This document shows positions 45,605-54,996 of a stretch of DNA of 64,000 bases, in pieces. The position numbers and the translations under genes were made by a program. Each line of letters opens with the position of its first letter. The first letter of the stretch is position 1. The stretch lies in assembly GCA_938014885.1 (NCBI GenBank), contig CALLQI010000015.1:1-64000 (forward strand), given 5' to 3'. Source of the stretch: an uncultured bacterium (GTDB taxonomy: Bacteria; Planctomycetota; UBA8742; UBA2392). The notes under the pieces were generated by a model. It had not been told where the DNA came from. It saw nothing but the letters and a program-made list of their open reading frames with translations, and ran no database searches.

Positions 45605-47407
45605 CTACTTCTTCAGTTCGCGGGCCTTCATGGCCAGTTGCAGCAGCTCGTTTGCTTTGTCGTTGCGCAGGCTGGGGTAGATGGTTTCGAGGTCTTCGAC
45701 AATCGGGTCCAGCTTCGCGTGTTTGGCGTAGAACACTTCGCCCAGGATTTCGGCCAGTTCGGCCGCGTTGGCCGCGAGGCGCAGTCCCGGCTCGGCCTGT
45801 TCCCAGGCCGTGGCGATCTGGGCCGTGAAGTAGTCCTGGTGGATTTCGTTGAATTCGCCTTCTTCGTCGGTGCGGTAGCGCACCGTGGCGCGGGCGACTT
45901 CGCCCTGGGCGTTGTCGTGCAGCTTGATTTCGAACAGCGCTGTGGCCGCGTGGCCGCTGCCGATTTCGCCGCCGTCCACGGCGTCGTTGCGGAAGTCGGC
46001 GTCTTTCACGTCGCGGTTGGCGTACCCGATCAGGCGGTAGGACTTCACCACGGCAGGATTGAACGCGACCTGGATCTTCACGTCGCGGCCTACCACTTCC
46101 AGCGCACCGGTCAGGTTGTCGGCGAACACGCGCTGGGCCTCATACAGACTGTCCACGTAGGCGTAGTGGCCGTCGCCCTTGTCGCCGAGTTGTTCCAGCA
46201 GGTGATCGTTGTAGTTGCCCATGCCGAAGCCGATGGCGCTTAGCGTGATGCCATTGCGGCGGTTTTCGACGATGGTTTTGAGAATCGCATCCGGGCCCGT
46301 GGCGCCGACGTTGGCCACGCCGTCGCTGCACAGGATCACACGATTGGTGGCCCCGGTGGTGAAGCGCTGCGATGCCAACCGGTAGCCAAGACGCAGGCCG
46401 TCTTCGGCGTTGGTGCTGCCGCCCGCATTGAGGCCGTTGATGGCGGCGTTGATCGCGGCCTTGTCGGCGCCGCTGACGGGCTCAAGTGCGACGTAGGCCT
46501 CACTGCCGTAGCCGACGATGGCGACGCTGTCCTCGGCGTTCAGTTGCTCAACCAGCAGTTTCAAGCCTTGCTTGAGCAGGCCCAGACGGTTCTCGCCGGC
46601 CATGCTGCCGCTGGTGTCCACGACGAATGTGAGCATCGCGGCCTTGCGCTGCACCGGGTGCACTTCGCGGGCCTGCACGCCGATACGCAGCAGCACACAG
46701 TTGCGAATGTCGGCCCCGTACCGCGAGGGTGCCGCGTCGATGCTGATTGCAAAGGCGTCGCGGCTGGGCTTGAGGTAACCGTAATCGAAGTAGTTGATGA
46801 ACTCTTCGGGGCGCATGGCCTCGGCAGGCGGCAGATTGCCGCCGTTGAGCATGCCGCGCGCCAAGGTGTAACTGCCGGTGTCATGCTCCAAGGCAAACGT
46901 CGAAAGCGGGTCGTCTTCGGTGTCAACGAACGGGTTTGCGCCCGCGGACTTCGCGATTACGGTCGGCGGTCGGCGCTGTTCGGTGGGAGAATTGGACTGG
47001 GTAGTCGCGGTGAGGGCGATCGGCGGCACCCCGGACCAGTCGCCAGTACCGGAGTGAAGCTTAAGGCCTTTGAGGTCCATCTCGGCCGATTGCCCTCCAG
47101 AGTTGTCTTCTTCGCCGACGACAACGTCGCCCAGCTCGTTCTGCACCGCAGTCGCCTGCGTGTCGGGTGCCGGCGCGCGGCCGGACATCCACTCAATCGT
47201 CACGGCGGCGCTGATCACCACGATGGCAGCCGCGGCCAGGCCTGTGCCCCAGGCACGCCATGGGGGGCGCGGCCCGGCCACGGACTGTCCGGCAGCCGGC
47301 TGGGCGGCGTTGACCCGGGCGAGAGTGCTCGCGATCAGGTCAGGGGGGGCTTTGCCGCCCAGCGCTTCTTCCAGCGCCGACTCAAGAATGGGGTCATGGT
47401 CTTTCAT
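45605..47407 (-). CDS. membrane vWA protein with anti-sigma-like N-terminus
   Basis: A 600-residue single-pass protein. The N-terminal ~50 residues (ILESALEEALGGKAPPDLI) are short and helical, like the cytoplasmic part of anti-sigma factors encoded with ECF sigmas. A transmembrane helix follows near 53-72 (GTGLAAAAIVVISAAVTIEW). The outer part is a YfbK-type vWA protein with DTSGSM as the metal motif and a DUF3520 end. It starts 30 bases after the sigma gene with GAAGGAAG before the ATG. I infer that it may hold the sigma factor and read a surface signal through the vWA domain. Confidence 0.85.
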   Translation of the reverse strand: MKDHDPILESALEEALGGKAPPDLIASTLARVNAAQPAAGQSVAGPRPPWRAWGTGLAAAAIVVISAAVTIEWMSGRAPAPDTQATAVQNELGDVVVGEEDNSGGQSAEMDLKGLKLHSGTGDWSGVPPIALTATTQSNSPTEQRRPPTVIAKSAGANPFVDTEDDPLSTFALEHDTGSYTLARGMLNGGNLPPAEAMRPEEFINYFDYGYLKPSRDAFAISIDAAPSRYGADIRNCVLLRIGVQAREVHPVQRKAAMLTFVVDTSGSMAGENRLGLLKQGLKLLVEQLNAEDSVAIVGYGSEAYVALEPVSGADKAAINAAINGLNAGGSTNAEDGLRLGYRLASQRFTTGATNRVILCSDGVANVGATGPDAILKTIVENRRNGITLSAIGFGMGNYNDHLLEQLGDKGDGHYAYVDSLYEAQRVFADNLTGALEVVGRDVKIQVAFNPAVVKSYRLIGYANRDVKDADFRNDAVDGGEIGSGHAATALFEIKLHDNAQGEVARATVRYRTDEEGEFNEIHQDYFTAQIATAWEQAEPGLRLAANAAELAEILGEVFYAKHAKLDPIVEDLETIYPSLRNDKANELLQLAMKARELKK

Positions 47408-47437
47408 GTTGCTTCCTTCGGAGACTCGCGGGCAAAG

Positions 47438-47956
47438 CTAGCGCTTCAGCCGCAGCTCCATGCACTTCTTCAGGCGTGCCTTGGTTCGGGCCAGAAGGGT
47501 TTTGACGCCGTCGTCGGTCATGCCGAGTTGCGCTGCAATCTCGAGGCGCTGCAATCCCTTCTGGTACTGCATGTCGATGGCCTGGCGTGGCCGGTCTTCC
47601 AGTTCTTTGAGGCATTCCTTCAGCTTGGCCGCCAGTGCTGCGCCGTCTTCGTCGCCCGCAAGCTCGGTGTACTGGCGGTCCAGGGCTTCCAGCTCTTCCA
47701 CCGTGAACAGCCGGCCTGCGTTGCGGCGCGATTTCAGAAACAGGTTGCGCGCCGTGGTGCGCAGGTAGGCCACGGTTTCCGGCCGGCTGCGTTGCTCAAA
47801 GGGCTTGCGGTACACTGCCAGAAACACCTCTTGCGTCAGGTCGTCCGAGGCGGCCGCATCGGCCCCCAGCGCGCGCAGATAGCGCCACACGCCGGCCTGG
47901 TGCTCGCGCATCAGGGACACAAGGTCAAGCTTTGGATCAGCGGCCGTCATCGGCAT
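47438..47956 (-). CDS. ECF-type RNA polymerase sigma factor
   Basis: A 172-residue sigma factor. Region 2 (ASDDLTQEVFLAVYRKPFEQ, YLRTTARNLFLKSRR) and region 4 (LQRLEIAAQLGMTDDGVKTL, LARTKARLKKCMEL) are clear. It is followed by the two vWA proteins on the same strand. The start at 47956 (MPMTAADPKL) could be the ATG 6 bases further in. Upstream frame extension is not credible because it has no family match. It probably controls its own operon and a set of envelope genes. Confidence 0.92.
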   Translation of the reverse strand: MPMTAADPKLDLVSLMREHQAGVWRYLRALGADAAASDDLTQEVFLAVYRKPFEQRSRPETVAYLRTTARNLFLKSRRNAGRLFTVEELEALDRQYTELAGDEDGAALAAKLKECLKELEDRPRQAIDMQYQKGLQRLEIAAQLGMTDDGVKTLLARTKARLKKCMELRLKR

Positions 47957-48023
47957 CGATTCTAGAGTCCGGCCGGGTGCACCAAGGGTGCAGAAATCTT
48001 CGGAATTGTTCCGGCAGGTGGGT

Positions 48024-49046
<1,023 letters not shown>

Positions 49047-49088
49047 GGGGGGGCTTTATAGCGCTGCCGCCAGCGCCGTGGAAGTGCG

Positions 49089-49304
49089 CTAACTGTTCAG
49101 GAACTCCCACGCGGCCGCCGGGTCGAAGGGTTCAAACCCGCGCAGCGCAAACAGGGCGCACCGGATGTTGGCGGCGTAGCAGGCGGCCTCGTTGGCGCAG
49201 GTGAAGCCGCGAAACGCGGGCTCGCCACGAGGCTCAGTTTCGCCGGTGAAGTCGATAAGGACTTCTTCTTCGGTCTGCGCGCAATGGATGTCGAGCGTGG
49301 GCAT
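49089..49304 (-). CDS. small conserved-looking protein, four cysteines
   Basis: A 71-residue protein I do not recognise. It has Cys at about 8, 36, 42 and 49 (IHCAQ, FTCANEAACYAANIRC) and an acidic/aromatic end (GFEPFDPAAAWEFLNS). The arrangement might bind a metal. It fits neatly between the CDF gene and rnpA on the same strand, 22 bases from rnpA, and its codon use matches its neighbours, which supports a real gene. The ribosome site is weak. Confidence 0.6.
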   Translation of the reverse strand: MPTLDIHCAQTEEEVLIDFTGETEPRGEPAFRGFTCANEAACYAANIRCALFALRGFEPFDPAAAWEFLNS

Positions 49305-49326
49305 GGGTTGGTGTCTCGGAGGCGCG

Positions 49327-49689
49327 TTAGTTTGCAGTCAGGCGGGCGATCAGCTTTTCGAATGCTTCCTTCAGTTGGTCGTAATCGGCTTCCTGGGCTT
49401 CGGGGCCCTTTGCGGGCAGGAACACCACGTCGCGGGCTCCGAGCGCTGCTTTGCGGCGGCGGAACAGGTCGCGGATGCGGCGCTTCCAGCGGTTGCGCTG
49501 CACCGCGTTGCCGAAGCGCTTGCCTACCACGAGACCGAGCCGCGGGTGGCCCAGCGCGTTTTCCATGGTGCGCATCACCAGCCGCTTGTTGCCCACGCTG
49601 AAACCGGCCGCGAACACGGCGTCGAACTGCGCCCTGGTCAGCAGGCGTTCATCCTTGCGCAATTTCTGGTCGGCCAAAAAGGCGTGCAT
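49327..49689 (-). CDS. rnpA: ribonuclease P protein component
   Basis: A 120-residue basic protein that binds the RNase P RNA and helps mature tRNA 5' ends. The family motif is present as GNAVQRNRWKRRIRDLFRRR, and the N-terminal LRKDERLLTRAQFDAVF matches the central strand region. In most bacteria rpmH lies just upstream; here only about 60 bases separate the start from the divergent priA, so rpmH is not linked. The small four-cysteine gene follows it. Confidence 0.95.
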   Translation of the reverse strand: MHAFLADQKLRKDERLLTRAQFDAVFAAGFSVGNKRLVMRTMENALGHPRLGLVVGKRFGNAVQRNRWKRRIRDLFRRRKAALGARDVVFLPAKGPEAQEADYDQLKEAFEKLIARLTAN

Positions 49690-49737
49690 GTGGACTCAAC
49701 ATTCCGCTGACAGCTCTGACGTCGTCGACTGCATCAC

Positions 49738-49743
49738 TATAGT
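49738..49743 (+). promoter_or_regulatory. candidate -10 box for priA
   Basis: TATAGT lies 7 bases before the priA ATG, in the 61-base divergent gap with rnpA. A matching -35 is poor (TCTGAC at 49715-49720). If used, the mRNA would be nearly leaderless. No Shine-Dalgarno is seen before this ATG, which fits that idea. Confidence 0.35.
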
Positions 49744-49750
49744 TCGAATC

Positions 49751-52126
49751 ATGAGTGCCGGCCGCAAGCTCTTCGAAGACGAGTCGCGACTGGTCGTGCA
49801 GGGCCGGTTTGTGGAAGTCGCGCTGCCCACGCCCGTGGACCGCCTGTTCGATTACAGCGTGCCTGAGCCGCTGGCTGATCGCGCCCGCGTCGGCCACCGC
49901 GTCACGGTCCCGTTTGGCAAGCGCAGCCTGCAAGGGTTTGTGGTCAAGGAGAAGGCGGAATCCGCGCTCGCACGCAACGCGGTGAAGGAAATCCTTGAGG
50001 CCCCGGACGACGACCCGCTCGTCAGCCAGGGCATGCTGCAACTGACCCAGTGGATGGCCGAGTACTACGCGTGCTCGTGGGGCGAGGCGTTGCAGGCCGT
50101 GCTGCCGGCGGCTGTGCGCACCGGCCGCAAACGCCGCAAGCTGACCACCGTGCGCGCCGGGCGCGAACCCGCCAAGCTGCTGGCCTTTGCCGCTGAGTTG
50201 GAAGAGAAAGTCCGTGAGGCCCGCAGCGCTGCTGGCGCAACGCTGGGCACCGGTGAGCGCAATGTGACCTACGCGCGGGTGCTGCGCGCGCTGGGCACGT
50301 TTGTGGACGACACCTTCACGCCGATGTCGCTGGCGGAAAAGCTGGGCATCTCGCAGGCACCCATCCGCACGCTGGCCAAGCAGGGCTGGGTGCGCTTCGA
50401 GAAGATCGAGCCCGAAAACGCCCCGGCGGCGGTGCTGGGCGGCGCGCCCGAGAGCATCCCCGAGACCCTGACTTACGACCAGCAGAAATCGCTGACGGCG
50501 ATCCACGGCAGCATTGAGCGCGACGAGTTCAAGACCTTCCTGCTGTATGGTGTCACGGGCAGCGGCAAGACCGAAGTCTACATCCGCGCGATGGAGCACA
50601 CGCTGAAGCTGGGCAAGTCGGCAATCGTGCTGGTGCCTGAAATCGCGCTGACGCCACAGACAGTCCGGCGCTTCGCCGCGCGCTTCGACAACGTGAGCGT
50701 GCTGCACAGCAGCATGACCGACGCCGAGCGCCGCGATACCTGGAAGCTGATTCGCGACGGCAAGTCGCGCGTGGTGATCGGGCCACGCAGCGCGCTGTTC
50801 GCGCCGGTGCGCGACCTTGGGCTGGTTGTGGTCGATGAAGAGCACGAAAGCACCTACAAGCAGGACAACACCCCGCGCTACCACGCCCGCGACGTGGCCA
50901 TCATGCGCTGCCGCCTTGAGCATGCGGTGGCGCTGCTGGGTTCGGCCACACCAAGCCTTGAAACCTGGCACAACGCGCAGGCCAACAAGTTTACGCTGCT
51001 TGAGCTCAAGTCGCGCGTGCGCACGGGCGCCATTGAGCCGGCCGTGCAAGCCTCTGCCGGCACGCGAGGCCTGGCCAACGTCGAGATCATCGACATGGCC
51101 CAGGAGTGCCGCGAGCAGCACGCCTTCACCTTCTTCTCGCGAAGGCTTCGCGGGGCCTGCGCGGCAGCCCTGGAGAACGACGAGCAGGTGATCATTTTCC
51201 TGAACCGTCGCGGCTACCACACGCTGCTGTCGTGCGGCAATTGCGGCCAGGCGCTGATGTGCAACAACTGCGCGATTCCGATGAGCTTCCATCGCAAGCT
51301 CATGCGCATGACTTGCCACTATTGCCTCGACACGCAAGACATGCCGCGCCAGTGCCCAAGCTGCATGGGCGGGCCGATGAAGCTGCAAGGCATGGGCACC
51401 GAGCGGCTGGAAGAGGAACTGAACCTGATCTTCGCCGGCCGCAAGGTCGCGCGTATGGACAGCGACAGCATGAAGTCGCGCGAGGATTACGCCGAGACAC
51501 TGGACGCGTTCAGAGAAGGGGAAACCGAAATCCTCGTCGGCACGCAGATGATCGCCAAGGGCCTCGATTTCCCGAACGTTACGGTGGTGGGGGTGGTCAG
51601 CGCCGACGTGGGGCTTGGGCTGGGCGACTTCCGCAGCTACGAGCGCGCGTTCCAGCTCATCACACAGGTCGCCGGCCGCGCGGGCCGCGGCAGCAAGGAA
51701 GGCCACGTGATTGTGCAGACCTTCCAGCCGACGCACCCCGCGATCATCGCGGGCACGCGCCAGGACTACACCGGCTTCGTGCAGTATGAGTTGCCCCATC
51801 GCGAAGAAAGCCACTACCCGCCGTTTGCGCGGCTCGTGCTGGTCACCGTGGAAGCACGCGAAGAAGCCAAGGCCCGCGAAGAGGCCGGCAAAGCGGCGTC
51901 CGCATTGCAGGACTTCGCGAGCCGCTTCAAGGGCGCGATCTACAGCGTGGCCGGGCCGTTCACGGCGGCGATAGCCAAGCTGCGCGGCAAACATCGTGAA
52001 CAGGTGCTGGTGAAGGCGCGTGGCTTCCGCGAAGTGAAGGCCATCGTGGACACGCTGAAGCCGCTCGTGAAAGTCAGCGAACGCCTGAAACTCAGCATCG
52101 ACGTTGACCCGATGGATATGCTGTAG
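49751..52126 (+). CDS. priA: primosomal protein N' (replication restart helicase)
   Basis: A 791-residue superfamily 2 helicase that reloads the replisome at stalled forks. The N-terminal 3' DNA-binding domain starts RFVEVALPTPVDRLFDYSVP. The helicase core has Walker A GVTGSGKTEVY, the DEEH box VVVDEEHESTYKQDN and motif VI-like QVAGRAGRG. The zinc-binding insert holds eight cysteines in four pairs (CGNCG, CNNC, CHYC, CPSC). Full length for the family. The start gives MSAGRKLFED; earlier in-frame ATGs would overlap rnpA on the other strand. Confidence 0.96.
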   Translation: MSAGRKLFEDESRLVVQGRFVEVALPTPVDRLFDYSVPEPLADRARVGHRVTVPFGKRSLQGFVVKEKAESALARNAVKEILEAPDDDPLVSQGMLQLTQWMAEYYACSWGEALQAVLPAAVRTGRKRRKLTTVRAGREPAKLLAFAAELEEKVREARSAAGATLGTGERNVTYARVLRALGTFVDDTFTPMSLAEKLGISQAPIRTLAKQGWVRFEKIEPENAPAAVLGGAPESIPETLTYDQQKSLTAIHGSIERDEFKTFLLYGVTGSGKTEVYIRAMEHTLKLGKSAIVLVPEIALTPQTVRRFAARFDNVSVLHSSMTDAERRDTWKLIRDGKSRVVIGPRSALFAPVRDLGLVVVDEEHESTYKQDNTPRYHARDVAIMRCRLEHAVALLGSATPSLETWHNAQANKFTLLELKSRVRTGAIEPAVQASAGTRGLANVEIIDMAQECREQHAFTFFSRRLRGACAAALENDEQVIIFLNRRGYHTLLSCGNCGQALMCNNCAIPMSFHRKLMRMTCHYCLDTQDMPRQCPSCMGGPMKLQGMGTERLEEELNLIFAGRKVARMDSDSMKSREDYAETLDAFREGETEILVGTQMIAKGLDFPNVTVVGVVSADVGLGLGDFRSYERAFQLITQVAGRAGRGSKEGHVIVQTFQPTHPAIIAGTRQDYTGFVQYELPHREESHYPPFARLVLVTVEAREEAKAREEAGKAASALQDFASRFKGAIYSVAGPFTAAIAKLRGKHREQVLVKARGFREVKAIVDTLKPLVKVSERLKLSIDVDPMDML

Positions 52127-52143
52127 AGCGCCTTGAAGCAGCC

Positions 52144-52377
52144 CTAGCGATTCAGTTCATACGTGTTGCGGCCGGATTTGCGCAGCTTGCCTTTGGCCAC
52201 AAGTTCATCCCACACTTCCGGCGGATGCCCTTCCGGCGGCGTGATACCGCAGATCTGCGCGCGCTCGCGGCTGAGGGCTGAGGCCGGGGCCACGCTGCCG
52301 GCGGCGTCGGCCTGGTAGATCTTCAGGCGCTTCTTGAATGCCTTGAAGGCGCGTTCGTGTTCTTCTTTGGTGGCCAT
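52144..52377 (-). CDS. small conserved protein (77 residues)
   Basis: A short soluble protein, opening MATKEEHERAFKAFKKRLKI and closing with PPEGHPPEVWDELVAKGKLR and YELNR. I recall similar 70-80 residue proteins with this ATKEEHERAFKAFKKRLK opening and PPEGxPxEVWDELV core from varied bacteria, all without known function. GGGGA lies 5-6 nt before the chosen ATG. An ATG 12 bases upstream lacks a ribosome site. The gene is convergent with priA and divergent from the toroid protein gene. Confidence 0.8.
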   Translation of the reverse strand: MATKEEHERAFKAFKKRLKIYQADAAGSVAPASALSRERAQICGITPPEGHPPEVWDELVAKGKLRKSGRNTYELNR

Positions 52378-52482
52378 GTCGGTCCCCATGTGGGATAATG
52401 AAGTGCGTGTTCGAGCATAGCACATAGTCTCGAATCGCAACGGTGCGTTGTCCCCGAATTGCCCCTGTTGAAAGCCCATCCC

Positions 52483-54546
52483 ATGAAGAAGCACGCCGCG
52501 CTGCTGTTCGTGTTTGCAGCTGTATTGACGGTGCACGCGCAGGACAAGAACCCGGCCCCGGTGGCCGGGCTGGTGCCGGGCAAACACGACGCGCCGCCGC
52601 ACCTGGTGATCGCGCGCAAGTCGCCTGGCGAAGCCCACGTGATGCGCCTGCCCGAGATTCCCGAGGCCACCGACAGGCAGTGGTCGATGCGCCTGGCCGA
52701 GCTTGCGGTCGCCAAGGTTGACCCCGTGTGGAAGGGCCGCGATGCAGATGGCGTCAGCGCCAACAGCATCGTCGTGCACACCAGCTCTGACGCCCCGCTT
52801 TCGATGGTGGACCGCGCGCTTGAGCTGGCGGCCGCGGCCAAAGTCCCGCATGTCGCGGTGGGCGTGATGCCGCGCGTTGCCACACCGATGGACGAGGTTG
52901 GCAAACAGGACCCCACACAGGCCGATGCGGGCTACCTGTGGCTGAATCTGGCTGACGCCGGGAAAGCACGTGCCGGCGAAGCGCTGCATCTGGCACTGAA
53001 TCAGGCCGGGAAATCATTCGAGCTTCACGTCGTGCTACGCGACAAAGTCCGCGTGATGTACGACTTGACGTCACTCTCCAAGCTGGTGCCCGCGCCCGGT
53101 GCCGATGAGGCCTCACGCAAAGCCTGCGAATCGGCGGCTGCGGCGTTCCGGGCCGCGGTAGCCGCAGAACTGAAGGAAGTGACGGAAGGTCAGGCAAACG
53201 TGACGCTCGCCGATCTGCGGCCGGTGCCGGGTACGGAAGCGCCCTGGGCCCTGCTGGAGCAACTGGTGCGCGCGGTGCGCGAGTTCCGCGAGGGCACGGT
53301 GACGCCGCTGATGCCGTTTCAAGCCAGCGCAATCTTGATTGACGAGCTTCCGTATGCCCCGATGGGCGAGCCCAAGGGCTTCAAACACCGCATTCCCAAG
53401 GGCGGCGGGGGGGTGCCGTATGCCGACCGCGTGAACTCAGCCTTGCTGTGGTTGCACGATCACCAGAACCATGCCGGCTATTGGTCCGCCGCAGGATTCT
53501 CCGACGACACCACACGCAACGCCGCGAAGCGCACCCACAACATCGACTTCGAAGCCATCGGCGACCGCAAGGGCGACAAGGGCTGGGACGACATGGACTT
53601 GGGCGTGACGGGCCTTGCGCTGATGGCCTACGCCGGGGCCGGCCACACGCATCTGTCGGGCACCTACCGCATGACGATCACCCGTGCCCTGAAGTACGTG
53701 CTGCAATCGCAGGACGAGAAAGGATGCTTCGGCCCGCGCGATGAAGACCACTTCGTTTACAACCACGCGGTCTGCACCACGGCGCTGTGCGAGCTGTACG
53801 GGCTGACCGGCCACTCGCTGCTGGCGCAGCCGTGCAAGCGCGCTGTGGACTTCATCCTGGAGGCGCAGAACCCGGGCCTGGGCTGGCGCTACGGCATCAA
53901 GCCAGGCACGAACGATTCGTCCATCACCTGCTGGATGGTCGGCGCGCTGTACGCGGCGCGCGTCGCCGGCATTGAGTATGACGGCGCAAAGGCCTTCGAG
54001 GGCGCGCGCGAATGGTTCAGGAGTGTGACAGCCAACGTGCAGGGTTTCCCGAAGTGCGGATACGACGCACCCGGAAGCAATAACGCGCGCTTGCGCACGC
54101 GAATGGATCACGAGCACAACCCGACGATGGATGCCGCCTATGCGATCAGCATGATCCGCCTGGGGACCGACACCAAGGACAACACCGTAAGTGCCCTGAC
54201 CGGCATGTTGTCCGAGAAGCACTTCCTGCCCACGTGGGATCACTTGAAGATCGACTACGTGTACTGGTACCTCGGCGCGCAGGCGACGCATTCGTACGGA
54301 GGCACCCCGTGGGACAAATTCGAAAAGGCCTTCAGCAGGACGCTGCCGGACCACCAGCGCGGCTACCACCCCGCCGACGTAGAAAAGAATCTGACAAGTA
54401 AGAACGTGCTGGATGAGCACGGCAGTTGGGACCCGGTAGACGCCTGGGGCCCGGCGTACGGCCGCGTGGGCGCGACGGCGCTGAATTGCCTGACGATGCA
54501 GACGTACTATCGGTACCTGCGGGGCGGCGTGGTGCTTGATAAATAA
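52483..54546 (+). CDS. exported toroid (prenyltransferase/squalene oxidase-like) protein
   Basis: A 687-residue exported protein with signal peptide MKKHAALLFVFAAVLTVHAQ. Residues near 95-130 (NSIVVHTSSDAPLSMVDRAL, KVPHVAVGVMP) look like the periplasmic fold of ExbD/TolR. From about 310 to the end there are repeated helical units of the terpenoid cyclase/prenyltransferase toroid type (NSALLWLHDHQNHAGYWSAA, RALKYVLQSQDEKGCFG, AVDFILEAQNPGLGWRYGIK). There is no DXDD or other cyclase acid motif, so it is probably a binding protein rather than a cyclase. No exbB/exbD genes are next to it. Confidence 0.8.
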   Translation: MKKHAALLFVFAAVLTVHAQDKNPAPVAGLVPGKHDAPPHLVIARKSPGEAHVMRLPEIPEATDRQWSMRLAELAVAKVDPVWKGRDADGVSANSIVVHTSSDAPLSMVDRALELAAAAKVPHVAVGVMPRVATPMDEVGKQDPTQADAGYLWLNLADAGKARAGEALHLALNQAGKSFELHVVLRDKVRVMYDLTSLSKLVPAPGADEASRKACESAAAAFRAAVAAELKEVTEGQANVTLADLRPVPGTEAPWALLEQLVRAVREFREGTVTPLMPFQASAILIDELPYAPMGEPKGFKHRIPKGGGGVPYADRVNSALLWLHDHQNHAGYWSAAGFSDDTTRNAAKRTHNIDFEAIGDRKGDKGWDDMDLGVTGLALMAYAGAGHTHLSGTYRMTITRALKYVLQSQDEKGCFGPRDEDHFVYNHAVCTTALCELYGLTGHSLLAQPCKRAVDFILEAQNPGLGWRYGIKPGTNDSSITCWMVGALYAARVAGIEYDGAKAFEGAREWFRSVTANVQGFPKCGYDAPGSNNARLRTRMDHEHNPTMDAAYAISMIRLGTDTKDNTVSALTGMLSEKHFLPTWDHLKIDYVYWYLGAQATHSYGGTPWDKFEKAFSRTLPDHQRGYHPADVEKNLTSKNVLDEHGSWDPVDAWGPAYGRVGATALNCLTMQTYYRYLRGGVVLDK

Positions 54547-54566
54547 TTCACAATTTTTGCACGCTT

Positions 54567-54583
54567 CCCCTTGGCGCAAGGGG
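54567..54583 (+). terminator. short hairpin after the toroid gene
   Basis: CCCCTTG and CAAGGGG (7 bp) enclose a GCG loop, 20 bases past the stop codon. There is no T-tract. It may slow or end transcription from the toroid gene or belong to the cold-shock promoter region. Weak call. Confidence 0.35.
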
Positions 54584-54595
54584 CAGTTGGCGGTG

Positions 54596-54609
54596 TATGA
54601 TGCTCGCGT
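54596..54609 (+). promoter_or_regulatory. promoter of the cold-shock gene
   Basis: TATGAT at 54596 is followed directly by GCTCGCGT, a GC-rich start region. The same arrangement (TATAGT then GCTCGCGT) stands before the DEAD-box gene at 61156. The -35 is poor (TTGGCG at 54571, 19-base spacing). A start near 54608 would leave a 5' leader of about 96 nt, a length often seen for cold-shock mRNAs. Confidence 0.5.
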
Positions 54610-54703
54610 TGATAACATCGCACTACTCCCTCTACATGTGCTGGATGGGAAGGCGATAGACCAAAGAGCCGGCTTAGTCCGCGCTCTAGCAGGAGTCAGT
54701 TGT

Positions 54704-54907
54704 ATGGCTACAGGCGCTGTGAAGTGGTTTAACGACGAAAAGGGCTACGGATTCATCACCCCGGATGGCGGCGGAGCCGACCTGTTCGTCCACTACTCGT
54801 CCATCAAGGCGGACGGGTTCAAGTCGCTCAAGGAGGGCCAGAAGGTCCAGTTCGATATCGGCCAGGGCAAGAAGGGCCCAGCCGCTGAGAACGTCAAGCC
54901 TCTCTAG
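54704..54907 (+). CDS. cold-shock domain protein
   Basis: A 67-residue CspA-type RNA/DNA chaperone. The two nucleic acid motifs are present as KGYGFITPDGG (RNP1) and DLFVHYSSI (RNP2). AGGAG lies 8 nt before the ATG. Such proteins bind single-stranded RNA, melt secondary structure and help growth in the cold. The gene has its own promoter, a leader of about 96 nt and its own terminator, so it stands alone. Confidence 0.96.
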   Translation: MATGAVKWFNDEKGYGFITPDGGGADLFVHYSSIKADGFKSLKEGQKVQFDIGQGKKGPAAENVKPL

Positions 54908-54939
54908 TTCTTGACGCGCGATACTAACCACATCGAACA

Positions 54940-54967
54940 AACACGCCCGCGAAAGCGGGCGTGTTCC
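54940..54967 (+). terminator. intrinsic terminator of the cold-shock gene
   Basis: An 11-bp perfect stem (54940-54950 with 54955-54965) with a GAAA tetraloop is followed by a short pyrimidine-rich run ending in TT. It lies 32 bases after the cold-shock stop and before the convergent clpS gene. Confidence 0.85.
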
Positions 54968-54996
54968 GTTGTACGCATTTACTTGTCTGAACCCAT

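Noticed and set aside
49690..49750. rpmH in the rnpA-priA gap
   Set aside because: The gap is 61 bases, too short, and no L34 sequence is seen.
49649..51994. 781-codon frame on the minus strand opposite priA
   Set aside because: Antisense shadow of priA; all PriA motifs are on the plus strand.
52378..52989. Long upstream extension of the 77-residue protein
   Set aside because: It would run antisense through the toroid gene; the family starts at MATKEEHE.
53437..54618. 393-codon minus-strand frame opposite the toroid gene
   Set aside because: Antisense shadow; the plus-strand product has a signal peptide and repeats.
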